Source of the DNA: Prevotella sp. E9-3
GTDB lineage: Bacteria > Bacteroidota > Bacteroidia > Bacteroidales > Bacteroidaceae
NCBI RefSeq assembly: GCF_022024015.1
Contig: NZ_CP091786.1
Coordinates: forward strand, 3,596,001-3,660,000
Direction: 5' to 3'
Length of the DNA stretch: 64,000 nucleotides
The notes under the pieces were generated by a model. The model was not told where the DNA came from and searched no databases. It saw only the letters and a list, made by a program, of their open reading frames with translations. Below, piece by piece: positions 25,600 through 33,451 of the stretch. Positions within the stretch are counted from its first letter, which is position 1; each line of letters opens with the position of its first letter. The translations under genes were made by a program, and so were the position numbers.

Positions 25600-26685
25600 T
25601 TAAGGATTTTCCCGTATTTCGAGCCAACAAAGCAGCGGATAATGGTCGCTGGCGTCCATTTTGCTGTCAATTTCGCACGCGTGCGGTTTAAAATGTGAGG
25701 AACACATCAGATTGTCTATCCTGAAGTTGAATCCTCGCCTGTTGTAAGACAGTCCCGGTCCCCTCCCCGACTCCACATAGCAGTCGGTCAGTCCTTCGGC
25801 CATCTTCCTTCGCACATACGAGATGGGGGTGTCGTTGAAGTCACCGCACACGATGATGGGGTATTGTTTGTGACGCTCCACATAGCTGTGCACACTGTCG
25901 GCCTGCACCGCCCTTATAGCCATTGCTTCGCTCAGTTTTCCCGCTATCATCACCGTCTCGGTGGTTGCCGTGTCGCGCCCCATGCCGCCCTTTATCATTT
26001 TCTCGTAGCGGTTGCGGTCTTTACTATTCAGATGACTACTCTCTAAGTGATTGTTTATCACGATGATAGTATCACCGTTCACATTCAGATAGTAAGCCAC
26101 CGACCCGTTGGTGCGCGAGTCGTATTCTATCTTTTCTTTTTTCAAAATAGGGAAGCGCGTGTGTATGCCCACGTAATTATACCCTATCGTTGGGGCATAG
26201 GCTACCTGAGTGGTATCATTATAGGGGAAATAGCGCTCGTAGTCGGAGAAAGGTACGTGCCGGTCTTCCTGAATACACACAATATCGGCCTGTTGCGCTT
26301 TCAGATAGGTAAAGATGGTGTCAAAGGCATGCTCATACTTATAGTTTCCACCGTATATGCACACATTATAGGACACTATTCTCAGCGAGCCTTCTGGCGG
26401 AGCATCCTGTCCGTGCAACGGCATATAAACGCGAATAGCGGGATAGGCCAGGAGGAAACCCAAAACAGGAATAAGCAAGCGTTTCCAACTGAACAGTACC
26501 CAAAAAGGAACAAACATCAGATTGGCCATCAGAAAGAACGGTATCAGCATACCCGCACAGGCCATCAAGGGATATTCCACAGGATTCAGATGGTCGCTAT
26601 AGGCCACTGCCAACAGCAACAGCACAGTGGCCACATTGGCCCCTGCCAACAGGTTCAGTAGGAAAGACTTCAGGTGCTTGATCAT
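25600..26685 (-). CDS. Endonuclease/exonuclease/phosphatase-family membrane hydrolase
   Basis: A 361-aa protein. Residues 1-90 hold three membrane helices. The rest is an EEP (DNase I-like) metal hydrolase: RIVSYNVCIYG, VCIQEDRH (metal-binding Glu), NNHLESSHL, VCGDFNDTP and the C-terminal ASDHYPL with the catalytic Asp-His. Members cut phosphodiesters in nucleic acids, lipids or inositol phosphates; the membrane anchor suggests an exported domain and a lipid or extracellular nucleic-acid substrate. It overlaps the rhomboid gene by four bases and is translationally coupled to it. Confidence 0.84.
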   Translation of the reverse strand: MIKHLKSFLLNLLAGANVATVLLLLAVAYSDHLNPVEYPLMACAGMLIPFFLMANLMFVPFWVLFSWKRLLIPVLGFLLAYPAIRVYMPLHGQDAPPEGSLRIVSYNVCIYGGNYKYEHAFDTIFTYLKAQQADIVCIQEDRHVPFSDYERYFPYNDTTQVAYAPTIGYNYVGIHTRFPILKKEKIEYDSRTNGSVAYYLNVNGDTIIVINNHLESSHLNSKDRNRYEKMIKGGMGRDTATTETVMIAGKLSEAMAIRAVQADSVHSYVERHKQYPIIVCGDFNDTPISYVRRKMAEGLTDCYVESGRGPGLSYNRRGFNFRIDNLMCSSHFKPHACEIDSKMDASDHYPLLCWLEIRENP

Positions 26686-27539
26686 TGTTCACGACTGGCT
26701 TCAAACAGCCGTTGCTTCTCGGCTTTGGTCAGACTGTCATAGCCGCTCTTTCTGATTTTGTCAAGAATGGCATCTATCTCGGCCTGGCGCTGCTGCTTGC
26801 GCGCATTGTATTCCATATCCATCTGCTGAGGATTCTCACGGGGCGGTGTCGTGGTATTCTCATTCTGCTTGCGACGGGCCGTGCGCTGGTCGAAGTTCCA
26901 TTTCATATTCTCAAAGAACTGTCGTCCGCTACCCAGGTTATAGTCGATACTGGGATGTCTGCGCCAATAGCGTATCATCATAAAACCAAAGAACATACCG
27001 CCCAGATGAGCCATGTGGGCCACACCGTCACCAGCAGAGTTTACTGCCGAGAACAGCTCAATGGCGGCATAAATCATTACAAACCATTTTGCCTTAATGG
27101 GCACAGGCAGCGGGAAGATAAAAATACGCTCCTCCGGGAAAGTCATACCGAAAGCCAGCAGAATGGCATAGACGGCTCCCGATGCACCGATGGTCAGACT
27201 GTAGCTGCCCATCAGGAACTGAACAACCTCCTGACACAGTCCGGCACCAATACCGCACACCAGATAATAGATCAAGAATTTCTTCGGTCCCCACACCCGT
27301 TCAATCACACAGCCGAACATCCATAGCGCAAACATATTAAAGAACAGATGCGTGAACGAGCCATGCAAAAACTGATAGGTGATAAATTGGAACAAATGGA
27401 AATAGGGCGACAAGAAAAAATGCAGTCCGCCCCAAATATTAAGATTGATGCCCCTCATCTCAAAAACCGTCGTTGCCAGATAGGCTAAAACATTAATGAT
27501 GAGCAGATTTTTAGTAATAGTAGGTATCTTCTGAAACAC
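26682..27539 (-). CDS. Rhomboid intramembrane serine protease (GTG start)
   Basis: A 285-aa membrane protease that cuts single-pass substrates inside the membrane. About six transmembrane helices cover residues 10-205. Motifs: FTHLFFNMFALWMFG (helix 2 with the conserved His/Asn), GASGAVYAI (Ser nucleophile near 139) and VAHMAHLGGMFFG (catalytic His). The C-terminus (about 210-285) is a cytosolic charged tail. The start is GTG at 27539; no ATG is available nearby. It precedes the EEP hydrolase gene with a four-base overlap. A -7 box lies at 27589. Confidence 0.9.
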   Translation of the reverse strand: MFQKIPTITKNLLIINVLAYLATTVFEMRGINLNIWGGLHFFLSPYFHLFQFITYQFLHGSFTHLFFNMFALWMFGCVIERVWGPKKFLIYYLVCGIGAGLCQEVVQFLMGSYSLTIGASGAVYAILLAFGMTFPEERIFIFPLPVPIKAKWFVMIYAAIELFSAVNSAGDGVAHMAHLGGMFFGFMMIRYWRRHPSIDYNLGSGRQFFENMKWNFDQRTARRKQNENTTTPPRENPQQMDMEYNARKQQRQAEIDAILDKIRKSGYDSLTKAEKQRLFEASREQ

Positions 27540-27588
27540 GATATTTTTCCTTTCTTTTGTTAATTAACGTCTTATAGCGTTTGGGGGG

Positions 27589-27596
27589 CAAAATTA
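27589..27596 (-). promoter_or_regulatory. -7 promoter box of the rhomboid operon
   Basis: TAATTTTG on the minus strand, 50 bp before the GTG start. Confidence 0.5.
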
Positions 27597-27678
27597 CTAA
27601 AAATATCTCTCTTTATGCACTATTTTTGGGCTTTTCAAAGTTTTTTTTATGAAAAAATGCATTTTTTCGTGTTTTTTG

Positions 27679-27709
27679 TTTGTTTAATGAATTCTTTATC
27701 TTATATTTG
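27679..27709 (+). promoter_or_regulatory. Promoter of the HU gene
   Basis: TTTG (27679-27682), 19 bp, TATATTTG (27702-27709). Predicted start near 27714, giving a leader of about 50 nt before the HU start. Confidence 0.7.
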
Positions 27710-27766
27710 CGACAGAATTTAAGCAAACAACTTTATTTTCACACTTTTAAAACATTAAAAAGCATT

Positions 27767-28039
27767 ATGAACAAGACTGAATTGGTTGAGAAGATTGCAG
27801 CTGGTGCTGGTCTCTCTAAGGTTGACGCAAAGAAGGCTCTTGACGCTACTGTAGCAGCTATTAAGGAAGCCCTCATCGCAGGTGACAAGGTTGCTCTCGT
27901 TGGTTTCGGCACATTCGCTGTTAACGAGCGTCCCGCTCGTGAGGGTATCAACCCCGCCACAAAGGCTAAGATCAAGATTGCCGCTAAGAAGGTAGCTAAG
28001 TTCAAGGCTGGTGCTGAGCTGGCTGACGCCCTGAACTAA
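27767..28039 (+). CDS. HU-family DNA-binding protein
   Basis: A 90-aa histone-like protein that bends and compacts DNA as a dimer. The N-terminus ([17 protein letters not shown]) and helical dimer core are followed by the beta-arm with [20 protein letters not shown], where family HU has the Arg-Pro-Ala-Arg-x-Gly-Asn-Pro arm tip. The ATG at 27767 gives the family length; the longer open frame starts before the promoter. Codon use looks like that of a highly expressed gene (GAC, AAG, GCT). A strong intrinsic terminator follows 20 bp after the stop. Confidence 0.95.
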   Translation: MNKTELVEKIAAGAGLSKVDAKKALDATVAAIKEALIAGDKVALVGFGTFAVNERPAREGINPATKAKIKIAAKKVAKFKAGAELADALN

Positions 28040-28061
28040 TCTTAACCAACCTATTCAAAGT

Positions 28062-28094
28062 AAAACGCTCCCTCGAAAGAGGGAGCGTTTTTTG
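28062..28094 (+). terminator. Intrinsic terminator of the HU gene
   Basis: Stem AACGCTCCCTC/GAGGGAGCGTT with a GAAA loop and a run of six T. Confidence 0.92.
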
Positions 28095-28108
28095 TGCCGC
28101 GAGCGGGA
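28092..28108. repeat. 17-bp copy of the tRNA-Leu 3' end
   Basis: TTGTGCCGCGAGCGGGA at 28092-28108 repeats exactly at 28148-28164, where it covers the 3' end of tRNA-Leu. The copy lies directly at the end of the HU terminator. Duplicated tRNA 3' ends are typical traces of site-specific integration, but no integrase lies here. Confidence 0.7.
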
Positions 28109-28149
28109 ACTTTCGTCCCTATGCGTCATTTCTTGCCTTGCAAGTCTTG

Positions 28150-28234
28150 TGCCGCGAGCGGGACTCGAACCCGCACAACCATTTCTGGTCAAGGGATTTT
28201 AAGTCCCTCGTGTCTACCATTCCACCATCGCGGC
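28150..28234 (-). tRNA. tRNA-Leu (anticodon UAA)
   Basis: An 85-nt cloverleaf on the minus strand. Acceptor stem GCCGCGA/TCGCGGC with discriminator A, T-loop GGTTCGAGTC, a long variable arm of class II type, and anticodon loop CTTAAAA with anticodon TAA. The CCA end is not encoded. The TTTG/TACCTTTG promoter lies just upstream (28254-28285). Confidence 0.95.
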
Positions 28235-28253
28235 CCAGTGCGTAAGACGGTTG

Positions 28254-28285
28254 CAAAGGTACAGTCTTTTCTCGGAACAGCCAAA
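28254..28285 (-). promoter_or_regulatory. Promoter of tRNA-Leu
   Basis: TTTG (28282-28285) and TACCTTTG (28254-28261) on the minus strand, 20 bp apart, 19 bp before the tRNA. Confidence 0.72.
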
Positions 28286-28489
28286 CCTTTTCCCATTTTT
28301 TTCATCAGACAGTGTTTTTCCAATCATCAATCAGAAACCGTTTGGTAGGGAAATTAATGCTAATCCTAAACGATTGACGTGAGTTCACTTCTTGGAGACA
28401 TAGCACTTATCTGGTTTTCTATTCCACGCAAAAGATGTTCCCGATTTTCGTCACTACTCTTTTTTTCTTTTCCATAATAGTTCTGTATA

Positions 28490-29149
28490 TTATGCGTGAT
28501 AGTACACTTCATGGAAATATATGCCTCTTAATCCAAACTTTTTCATCAGCGTAGCTGTTTTCTTACCAACAACAAACTCGTAACCTTTTCGCCAGTCAGG
28601 CCCAAACATACCTGAAGGCCTTTTTAAAAAGTTATCATCATCACTCAGGTCGTTTTTACTATAAATCATTCGCAAACCATGCCATTCATGAGTTCCACAA
28701 ACTGGACATAGTTCACCATCATAAGGCATATCAGAATACTCTTCATTAACTTCGAGAATATCGTCTGTCTCAAGTATATAAAAACCGCCAGGACTCCGAA
28801 GCGGAATAAAACGGACATTATTAAAATGCTGGACTTTACAGAACATTCTGAACTTCTCACTTACTATTACAAAACCATCATAGGTCTCTTGAAAATGATT
28901 CGTTCTTGGGACATAATAATCCAAGTCTGGTAGTTTCTCTACTGTATTATGACAAGCAGGACACAGTCCTGGCGTCTCTTCTCGCGAACCATACATATAC
29001 TCGGCGTCAACTCCTGATAAAAGCCAAGCAACCACTTTACTATCTGGCAAAACGGGCTTAAAGGGAGGAAGATATGGTTCTTCTATATTGTTGCGTAAAC
29101 CCAAAACGGACAAAAAAGCGTTTAGCTTGTCTAAAATAAATCTCTTCAT
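28490..29149 (-). CDS. Double-CxxC protein, possible toxin-immunity protein
   Basis: A 219-aa soluble protein without signal peptide. Two zinc-knuckle pairs, GLCPACHN (about 61) and ELCPVCGTHEW (about 146), flank a central alpha/beta part (YDGFVIVSEKFRMFCKVQHF...FIPLRSPGGFYIL). This layout recalls the double-CxxCG and Imm11-like immunity families that neutralise polymorphic toxins, but the match is from memory and not sure. It lies downstream of a decayed gene segment that may be a toxin tail (29213-29347). No other gene is close on its 3' side. Confidence 0.5.
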   Translation of the reverse strand: MKRFILDKLNAFLSVLGLRNNIEEPYLPPFKPVLPDSKVVAWLLSGVDAEYMYGSREETPGLCPACHNTVEKLPDLDYYVPRTNHFQETYDGFVIVSEKFRMFCKVQHFNNVRFIPLRSPGGFYILETDDILEVNEEYSDMPYDGELCPVCGTHEWHGLRMIYSKNDLSDDDNFLKRPSGMFGPDWRKGYEFVVGKKTATLMKKFGLRGIYFHEVYYHA

Positions 29150-29212
29150 TTCTTATCGCTTTATATTTTATATGCAAAATTAATAAATAATATGCTAGAA
29201 GCATAATTCATT

Positions 29213-29347
29213 TCACCAAAGCCACCAATTAAGATGGTTATTTCTATAGAAATCCAATCGAGCATCCCAATATTTATAGGGATATGAATCATAAAACTCT
29301 TTTGTTTGTTTAAAAAGTGTAGGAACAGTAAACTTATCCTGAATCAT
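29213..29347 (-). CDS. 44-aa open frame, possible C-terminal fragment of a lost gene
   Basis: The frame starts at ATG 29347, overlapping the end of the lipoprotein remnant in another frame. It encodes an aromatic-rich peptide (DSYPYKYWDARLDFYRNNH then LNWWLW). It reads like the tail of a globular protein rather than a free peptide. Its position just before the double-CxxC gene is where the toxin part of a toxin-immunity pair would be. It may also be chance. Confidence 0.3.
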   Translation of the reverse strand: MIQDKFTVPTLFKQTKEFYDSYPYKYWDARLDFYRNNHLNWWLW

Positions 29348-29567
29348 CATTCACAGCAGCTTGCAGATAATGTGCTTTCATACGCTCATTGCAACTACCA
29401 CGATTATCCATCCACGACACGACAAACGGCATAATGCTATCATCAGCCAATGACTCATAATGCTGATAGAGACTATCTACCTGTGTCATTTGCATAAGCA
29501 CACGTTCCCTATCTGAACATGACAACAATAAAGAATATAATAATAGAACAAAAAATAGTTTTTGCAT
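29334..29567 (-). pseudogene. Truncated TPR-type lipoprotein (N-terminal remnant)
   Basis: A 77-codon frame with a lipoprotein signal (LLLSCSDRE) and the start of a family typical of Prevotella: long TPR lipoproteins that begin CSDRERVL...QVDSLYQHYE and continue with an MKAHYLQA helix. Here the frame stops after VNDDSG where a full protein would run for several hundred residues. The sequence then passes into an unrelated frame. I read it as a gene cut by recombination. Confidence 0.6.
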
Positions 29568-29631
29568 ATACAGTTATCCAACCTTATTTAGAAGTCCAGT
29601 TGCCCACCACAAGAGCATTCTCAATAATATT

Positions 29632-30657
29632 TTAAAAAATCAAAGATGTCAGCATGCGCCCCATCTCATTCAAGGCCACGAACTTGTAACGCTTCGAGGT
29701 CAACGGAACTGGGGTATAATTGAAGTGCTTCATCTCGGCTTTACGCCGCAAAGCCTCCTCGGTAGCCTTCATTACATCTGGATTTTCAAATGCGCTCTTT
29801 TCTGGCTCCAGCAGTAGCAGGCGGCCTTTTGAACACGCCTCGAAATACACGCCGTCTGGCTTATAGAAACGCTCTTGAGGTGAGCCTGCAGCCGGAAAGC
29901 CATCGTTCAAAAGGACCACCAAAGGGAAACCATGCTCGCGGACAACCCTGGCAATTCTCTTTTCGCCATTACTGATGGCTGCCGTATAGGTTACGGCCCC
30001 ATTATGCGCTGCTGCCAGCACCGATTGCAGCCGTTCCTCCATCAGATTCTCACTGGCACTTCTGCTCATCTCCACCAGTTGTCTGTCGGGCCAGTTCAAC
30101 AAGAAATGATTGCCCATAGACGTGAAATATAAGCCTTGCACCTCCGTTTTGCGATGCATACTGAAGAGATTGGGGTTCTGTTTAAGCTGCCAGGCGCGTT
30201 CAGGATTCGCTTTCACATATTCAATCATGACATGCAACTGCCCTTTATGGGTAAGCACCCGATAGAAGGGCGGCCCGTCATACAGGTTCTCAACGAATCC
30301 GAGTCGGCGTGCCTCCTCCTTACAGCCCTGCATATAGCCGCGCACCACCTGTTTGATGCTTCGGGGCATTGTCCGCTGCACATGCAGCACCATGTGGTGA
30401 TGGTTCGGCATCACTTTGTCGGCAAGAATCCGAATCTCGGGGCAAAGCTCCAGCATTTTTCGCTGCTGATTGATAAGTGCCCAGCCAATAGGCGTCTTTT
30501 CTATGACGGCCGCAGTGCCATCATGCGCAAGCTTGCCGAACAAGGGCTGCCGTGAATTGGCAACCATCGTGACATGAACAATGCAGGGCTTGCGCCAGGT
30601 GCCAGGCTCAAGCCAGGTGAAGGTTTCGGTGGTTTTTGAGATATTGTTGGGTAGCAT
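29632..30657 (-). CDS. RAYT / IS200-like HUH transposase fused to a DprA-like domain
   Basis: A 341-aa protein. The N-terminal Y1 domain has the HUH motif in KVMPNHHHMVLHV (about 81-93) and the Tyr helix in IEYVKANPERAW (about 145-156). This is the layout of REP-associated tyrosine transposases. From about 190 a second domain follows with AVTYTAAISNGEKRIARVV, FPLVVLLNDGFP and YFEACSKGRLLLLEPE, which resembles the DprA/Smf Rossmann fold. A DnaB-type or other partner is absent. ATG 30657 is used; the TTG one codon earlier is unlikely. No IS ends are visible, so it is a single-copy domesticated type rather than an active IS. Confidence 0.75.
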   Translation of the reverse strand: MLPNNISKTTETFTWLEPGTWRKPCIVHVTMVANSRQPLFGKLAHDGTAAVIEKTPIGWALINQQRKMLELCPEIRILADKVMPNHHHMVLHVQRTMPRSIKQVVRGYMQGCKEEARRLGFVENLYDGPPFYRVLTHKGQLHVMIEYVKANPERAWQLKQNPNLFSMHRKTEVQGLYFTSMGNHFLLNWPDRQLVEMSRSASENLMEERLQSVLAAAHNGAVTYTAAISNGEKRIARVVREHGFPLVVLLNDGFPAAGSPQERFYKPDGVYFEACSKGRLLLLEPEKSAFENPDVMKATEEALRRKAEMKHFNYTPVPLTSKRYKFVALNEMGRMLTSLIF

Positions 30658-30810
30658 CAATGGAATTTATGGTTAAGGAACGGGACATTGCTCCCCTTTT
30701 TAAGTTTCGTATAGTTGTTGCGGATTGTATCCGCAGATATACGCAATTTTCGCTCTCCGCACAGGCTGCCGTAGATGCCGCTCAGACAGCTGCAGATATA
30801 CGAACAGGCA

Positions 30811-31395
30811 TCAGTTGCCCACCACGAGGGCGTTCTCGTCGAACATGGCGTTGTAGCGAAGGAGGGCGTCGCCATCGTCGCCACTCACGATATTTCCGGT
30901 TTCAAGGTCGTAGGTGCGGTGACATTTGCTGCATAGCACCTGCTGGCGGTTGCCTGTCCATACAAGGGGCAGCAATGCCGGACAGTTGGGGCAGATGCGG
31001 TCGTAGGCAGTAAGCCCGTTGAAATTGGTGTGGCCAACAATGAGTCCTATCTCGTTGCTGGCTCCAAGCATGTAGGCCTGGTAGTTGTTTTCCTTGTCGG
31101 TGGTGATGAGGTTGTCTTCCTCGCCTGGCTTACCGCTGTTGCTCTGTGCCAGCACATGGCGAAGGCCGTGGTTGTCAACCCGCGTATAAATATAGACATA
31201 GGTTCCTGCAGAGCGACAGGCAGAGAAAATGATACTTGTTTCATGGCCCTGCACATTAAAACGAAAACGGCAGGGGAACCGATGACTAATTGGATCGTCT
31301 TCTTTGCAAGATAAAAGAAGAACTATTGAAAAGCTGAAAAAAATAATGGCCAAAATTGTTTGAATTTTGGCCATTATTTTGAAAATTTTGGCCAT
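30811..31395 (-). CDS. Lipoprotein with Rieske-like C-terminal CxxC pairs
   Basis: A protein of 187-194 aa. Two ATG codons (31395, 31374) start near-identical AKI peptides; the second gives a clean lipoprotein signal (QTILAIIFFSFSIVLLLSC). The C-terminal part has CPNCPALLPLVW and LCSKCHRTYDLETGNIV, the spacing of a Rieske cluster loop with Cys in place of His, or a zinc site. It begins 3 bp after the argH stop and the argH terminator hairpin lies inside its signal-peptide codons (31342-31378). Function unknown. Confidence 0.68.
   Translation of the reverse strand: MAKIFKIMAKIQTILAIIFFSFSIVLLLSCKEDDPISHRFPCRFRFNVQGHETSIIFSACRSAGTYVYIYTRVDNHGLRHVLAQSNSGKPGEEDNLITTDKENNYQAYMLGASNEIGLIVGHTNFNGLTAYDRICPNCPALLPLVWTGNRQQVLCSKCHRTYDLETGNIVSGDDGDALLRYNAMFDENALVVGN
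31337..31379 (-). terminator. Perfect 16-bp terminator hairpin inside the lipoprotein start
   Basis: On the minus strand AATAATGGCCAAAATT, a 5-nt loop, AATTTTGGCCATTATT and then seven T in total (31337-31343). It lies 20 bp after the argH stop, but within codons 7-20 of the next gene. A half copy (31382-31395) supplies the first ATG. Confidence 0.8.
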
Positions 31396-31398
31396 AAT

Positions 31399-32742
31399 TT
31401 ATTTTTCACCTTTTGAAAGGAGTGACTGTTCTGCGTTATCTACGCGCTCAAAAGCGAAACTTTTGAGCACTGATTGCATATAGGCTTCGATACGGTCGTT
31501 GCAGAGGTTGCCGATGGAGCCTTCGTGAGTGTGGTGAATCTCCTTGCAGGGAGTGAACTGTCCGGCCTCGATATCGAGTCCCACTTTCTTGTAGGCATCG
31601 CGGAAAGGCATACCATTGGCAGCCAGGCGATTCACTTCTTCTACAGAGAACATCGGGTCGTAGCGCGGGTCGTCGAGTATATGCTCGTTCACCTCGATGC
31701 GGTTGATGATATAGGCCGTCATGCGCAGGCAGTCGCGCAACTCGTCGAAAGCTGGCAGGAACACCTCCTTGATAATCTGCAGGTCGCGGAAATAACCCAC
31801 GGGCAGGTTGTTCATCATCATCGTAATCTGATAAGGCAGCGACTGCAGTTTGTTCGACTTCGAGCGAATGAGTTCGAACACGTCGGGGTTTTTCTTATGT
31901 GGCATGATGCTCGAACCGGTGGTGCACTCCTTCGGGAGTTTCACGAAACCGAAGTTCTGCGAATTGAACAGACAGGCATCGAAAGCCAGTTTTGCCATGG
32001 TTCCGGCGATGGAAGCCAGTGCAAAGGCCACGTTGCGCTCGGTTTTGCCGCGCCCCATCTGGGCATAGACCACGTTATAGTCCATGGTTTCGAAGCCCAA
32101 CAGGTCGGTAGTCATCTGGCGGTTCAGTGGGAACGATGATCCATAGCCGGCAGCCGAACCCAGCGGATTGCGGTTGGTCATCTTATAGGCAGCCTGGAGG
32201 AAAAGCATATCATCGGCTAGACTCTCGGCATAGGCGCCGAACCAAAGACCGAAGCTCGACGGCATGGCCACCTGCAGATGGGTATAGCCGGGCATGAGCA
32301 CATCCTTAAACTGATTACTCTTAGCAATGAGCTGGTCGAAGAGGTCCTTCACATCGTCGGCCACCAGTCGCAACTGATGACGAGTGAAGAGTTTCAGGTC
32401 AACGAGCACCTGATCGTTGCGTGAACGGCCGGAGTGTATTTTCTTACCCATATCGCCCAGTTTGCGGGTGAGCATCAGCTCCACCTGCGAATGGACGTCC
32501 TCGATACCGTCTTCAATAACGAACTCGCCTCGCTGTGCCTGGTCGTAGATGTTCTTCAGTTCCTGCAGAAGCACAGGCAGTTCGTCCTTACCTATCAGAC
32601 CGATGCTTTCCAGCATGGTGATATGAGCCATAGAGCCCAACACATCGTAAGGAGCCAGATAGAGGTCCATTTCGCGGTCACGACCCACGGTGAAGCGGTC
32701 AATCTCGGCATTCACCTCATAATTCTTTTCCCAGAGTTTCAT
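31399..32742 (-). CDS. argH: Argininosuccinate lyase
   Basis: A 447-aa cytosolic enzyme for the last step of arginine synthesis: argininosuccinate to arginine and fumarate. The fumarase-family signature GSSIMPHKKNPDVFEL holds the catalytic Ser. The N-terminus KLWEKNYEVNAEIDRFTVGRD and the block HSQVELMLTRKLGDMGKKIH are characteristic. The ATG at 32742 gives the family start; the frame stays open 21 codons further up without support. A heptad/palindrome array lies upstream, and a hairpin terminator follows inside the next gene. Confidence 0.95.
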   Translation of the reverse strand: MKLWEKNYEVNAEIDRFTVGRDREMDLYLAPYDVLGSMAHITMLESIGLIGKDELPVLLQELKNIYDQAQRGEFVIEDGIEDVHSQVELMLTRKLGDMGKKIHSGRSRNDQVLVDLKLFTRHQLRLVADDVKDLFDQLIAKSNQFKDVLMPGYTHLQVAMPSSFGLWFGAYAESLADDMLFLQAAYKMTNRNPLGSAAGYGSSFPLNRQMTTDLLGFETMDYNVVYAQMGRGKTERNVAFALASIAGTMAKLAFDACLFNSQNFGFVKLPKECTTGSSIMPHKKNPDVFELIRSKSNKLQSLPYQITMMMNNLPVGYFRDLQIIKEVFLPAFDELRDCLRMTAYIINRIEVNEHILDDPRYDPMFSVEEVNRLAANGMPFRDAYKKVGLDIEAGQFTPCKEIHHTHEGSIGNLCNDRIEAYMQSVLKSFAFERVDNAEQSLLSKGEK

Positions 32743-32782
32743 ATTTCGTTTTTTGGCTTTAGGTTTCTGAGTATAGCCTAAT

Positions 32783-32834
32783 ATAGACTTTAGACTACAG
32801 ACCATAGTCCGAAGTCTAAAGTCTGTAGTCTAAA
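32783..32834. repeat. Heptad array forming a hairpin between argH and the SRPBCC gene
   Basis: Seven 7-mers (TAGACTT, TAGACTA, CAGACCA, TAGTCCG, AAGTCTA, AAGTCTG, TAGTCTA) make a symmetric array. Its ends TTTAGACTACAGAC and GTCTGTAGTCTAAA are perfect reverse complements. Confidence 0.82.
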
Positions 32835-32838
32835 AAAA

Positions 32839-33252
32839 TTATCTGTAGTCAATAAGAGCCAGTGCATCTGCAATCTTCTCTACCCCATCCTGCAGTGGTC
32901 CTGAAACCATTCCTTTGAGCATGAAGGGGATGTCGGCTTTGACTGTGACCTTCATTTTTGAGGTCTCTGCCGTTACGGGGAGTATCTGAATCCAGAGGTT
33001 GAAGGGCAGTGGCGATTCCACCGTCTCGAACTTCACGCATTTCGGTTCCTCCCGGTCACAGATACGAAGAGTGATTTTGCCTACAGGAGCCACGCTGATG
33101 GACACAGAATCGTTGTCGAAGGTGAAGTCCTGCAATTTATCGTTAGGCACACGGTCGCGCACACTTTCCAGATTGCTCAGATTGCTCAGCTTGGCATAGA
33201 CGGCCTGCTGGGCGAAAGGCACTTGCTTAATACTACTTTCGAATGTTGCCAT
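32839..33252 (-). CDS. SRPBCC-fold (START-like) protein
   Basis: A 137-aa single-domain protein. The start FESSIKQVPFAQQAVYAKLSNL, the middle strands SISVAPVGKITLRICDREEPKCVKFET and the long C-terminal helix match the SRPBCC lipid-binding fold. Homologues commonly sit beside pyrE in Bacteroidetes. The ligand is unknown. It is on the same strand as pyrE and argH and separated from pyrE by the foldback element at 33261-33451. Confidence 0.75.
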   Translation of the reverse strand: MATFESSIKQVPFAQQAVYAKLSNLSNLESVRDRVPNDKLQDFTFDNDSVSISVAPVGKITLRICDREEPKCVKFETVESPLPFNLWIQILPVTAETSKMKVTVKADIPFMLKGMVSGPLQDGVEKIADALALIDYR

Positions 33253-33260
33253 AGTCAGTG

Positions 33261-33451
33261 CCCCCTAAGTTAGGGGGCTGGGGGTCTGAACAAGCGAGTC
33301 AAGACTCCTTTTTGGGTTAATAATGTATTTGGCCTGCGCTTGTTCAGGCCTCAGCCTCAATCTATCTGAGGGCGAATGATGACGTCTGTTCAGACCCCCA
33401 CCCCCCTCGCTCGGCTCAGCCGCTTTGCGCAGCTAAGAACTTAGGGGGCTG
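33261..33451. repeat. CCCCTAA foldback element, copy 1
   Basis: Nested inverted repeats. CCCCCTAAGTTAGGGGG at 33261 is itself a palindrome, and AGCCCCCTAAGTT pairs with AACTTAGGGGGCT (33439-33451). CTGGGGGTCTGAACA (33278) pairs with TGTTCAGACCCCCA (33387), and TGAACAAGCG pairs with CGCTTGTTCA. The right end supplies the last codons and stop of pyrE. Copy 2 is at 42474-42590. Confidence 0.8.

Noticed and set aside
29632..30657. Active IS200/IS605 element
   Set aside because: No TnpB, no subterminal palindromes at the expected ends and an extra fused domain point to a domesticated RAYT-type gene.
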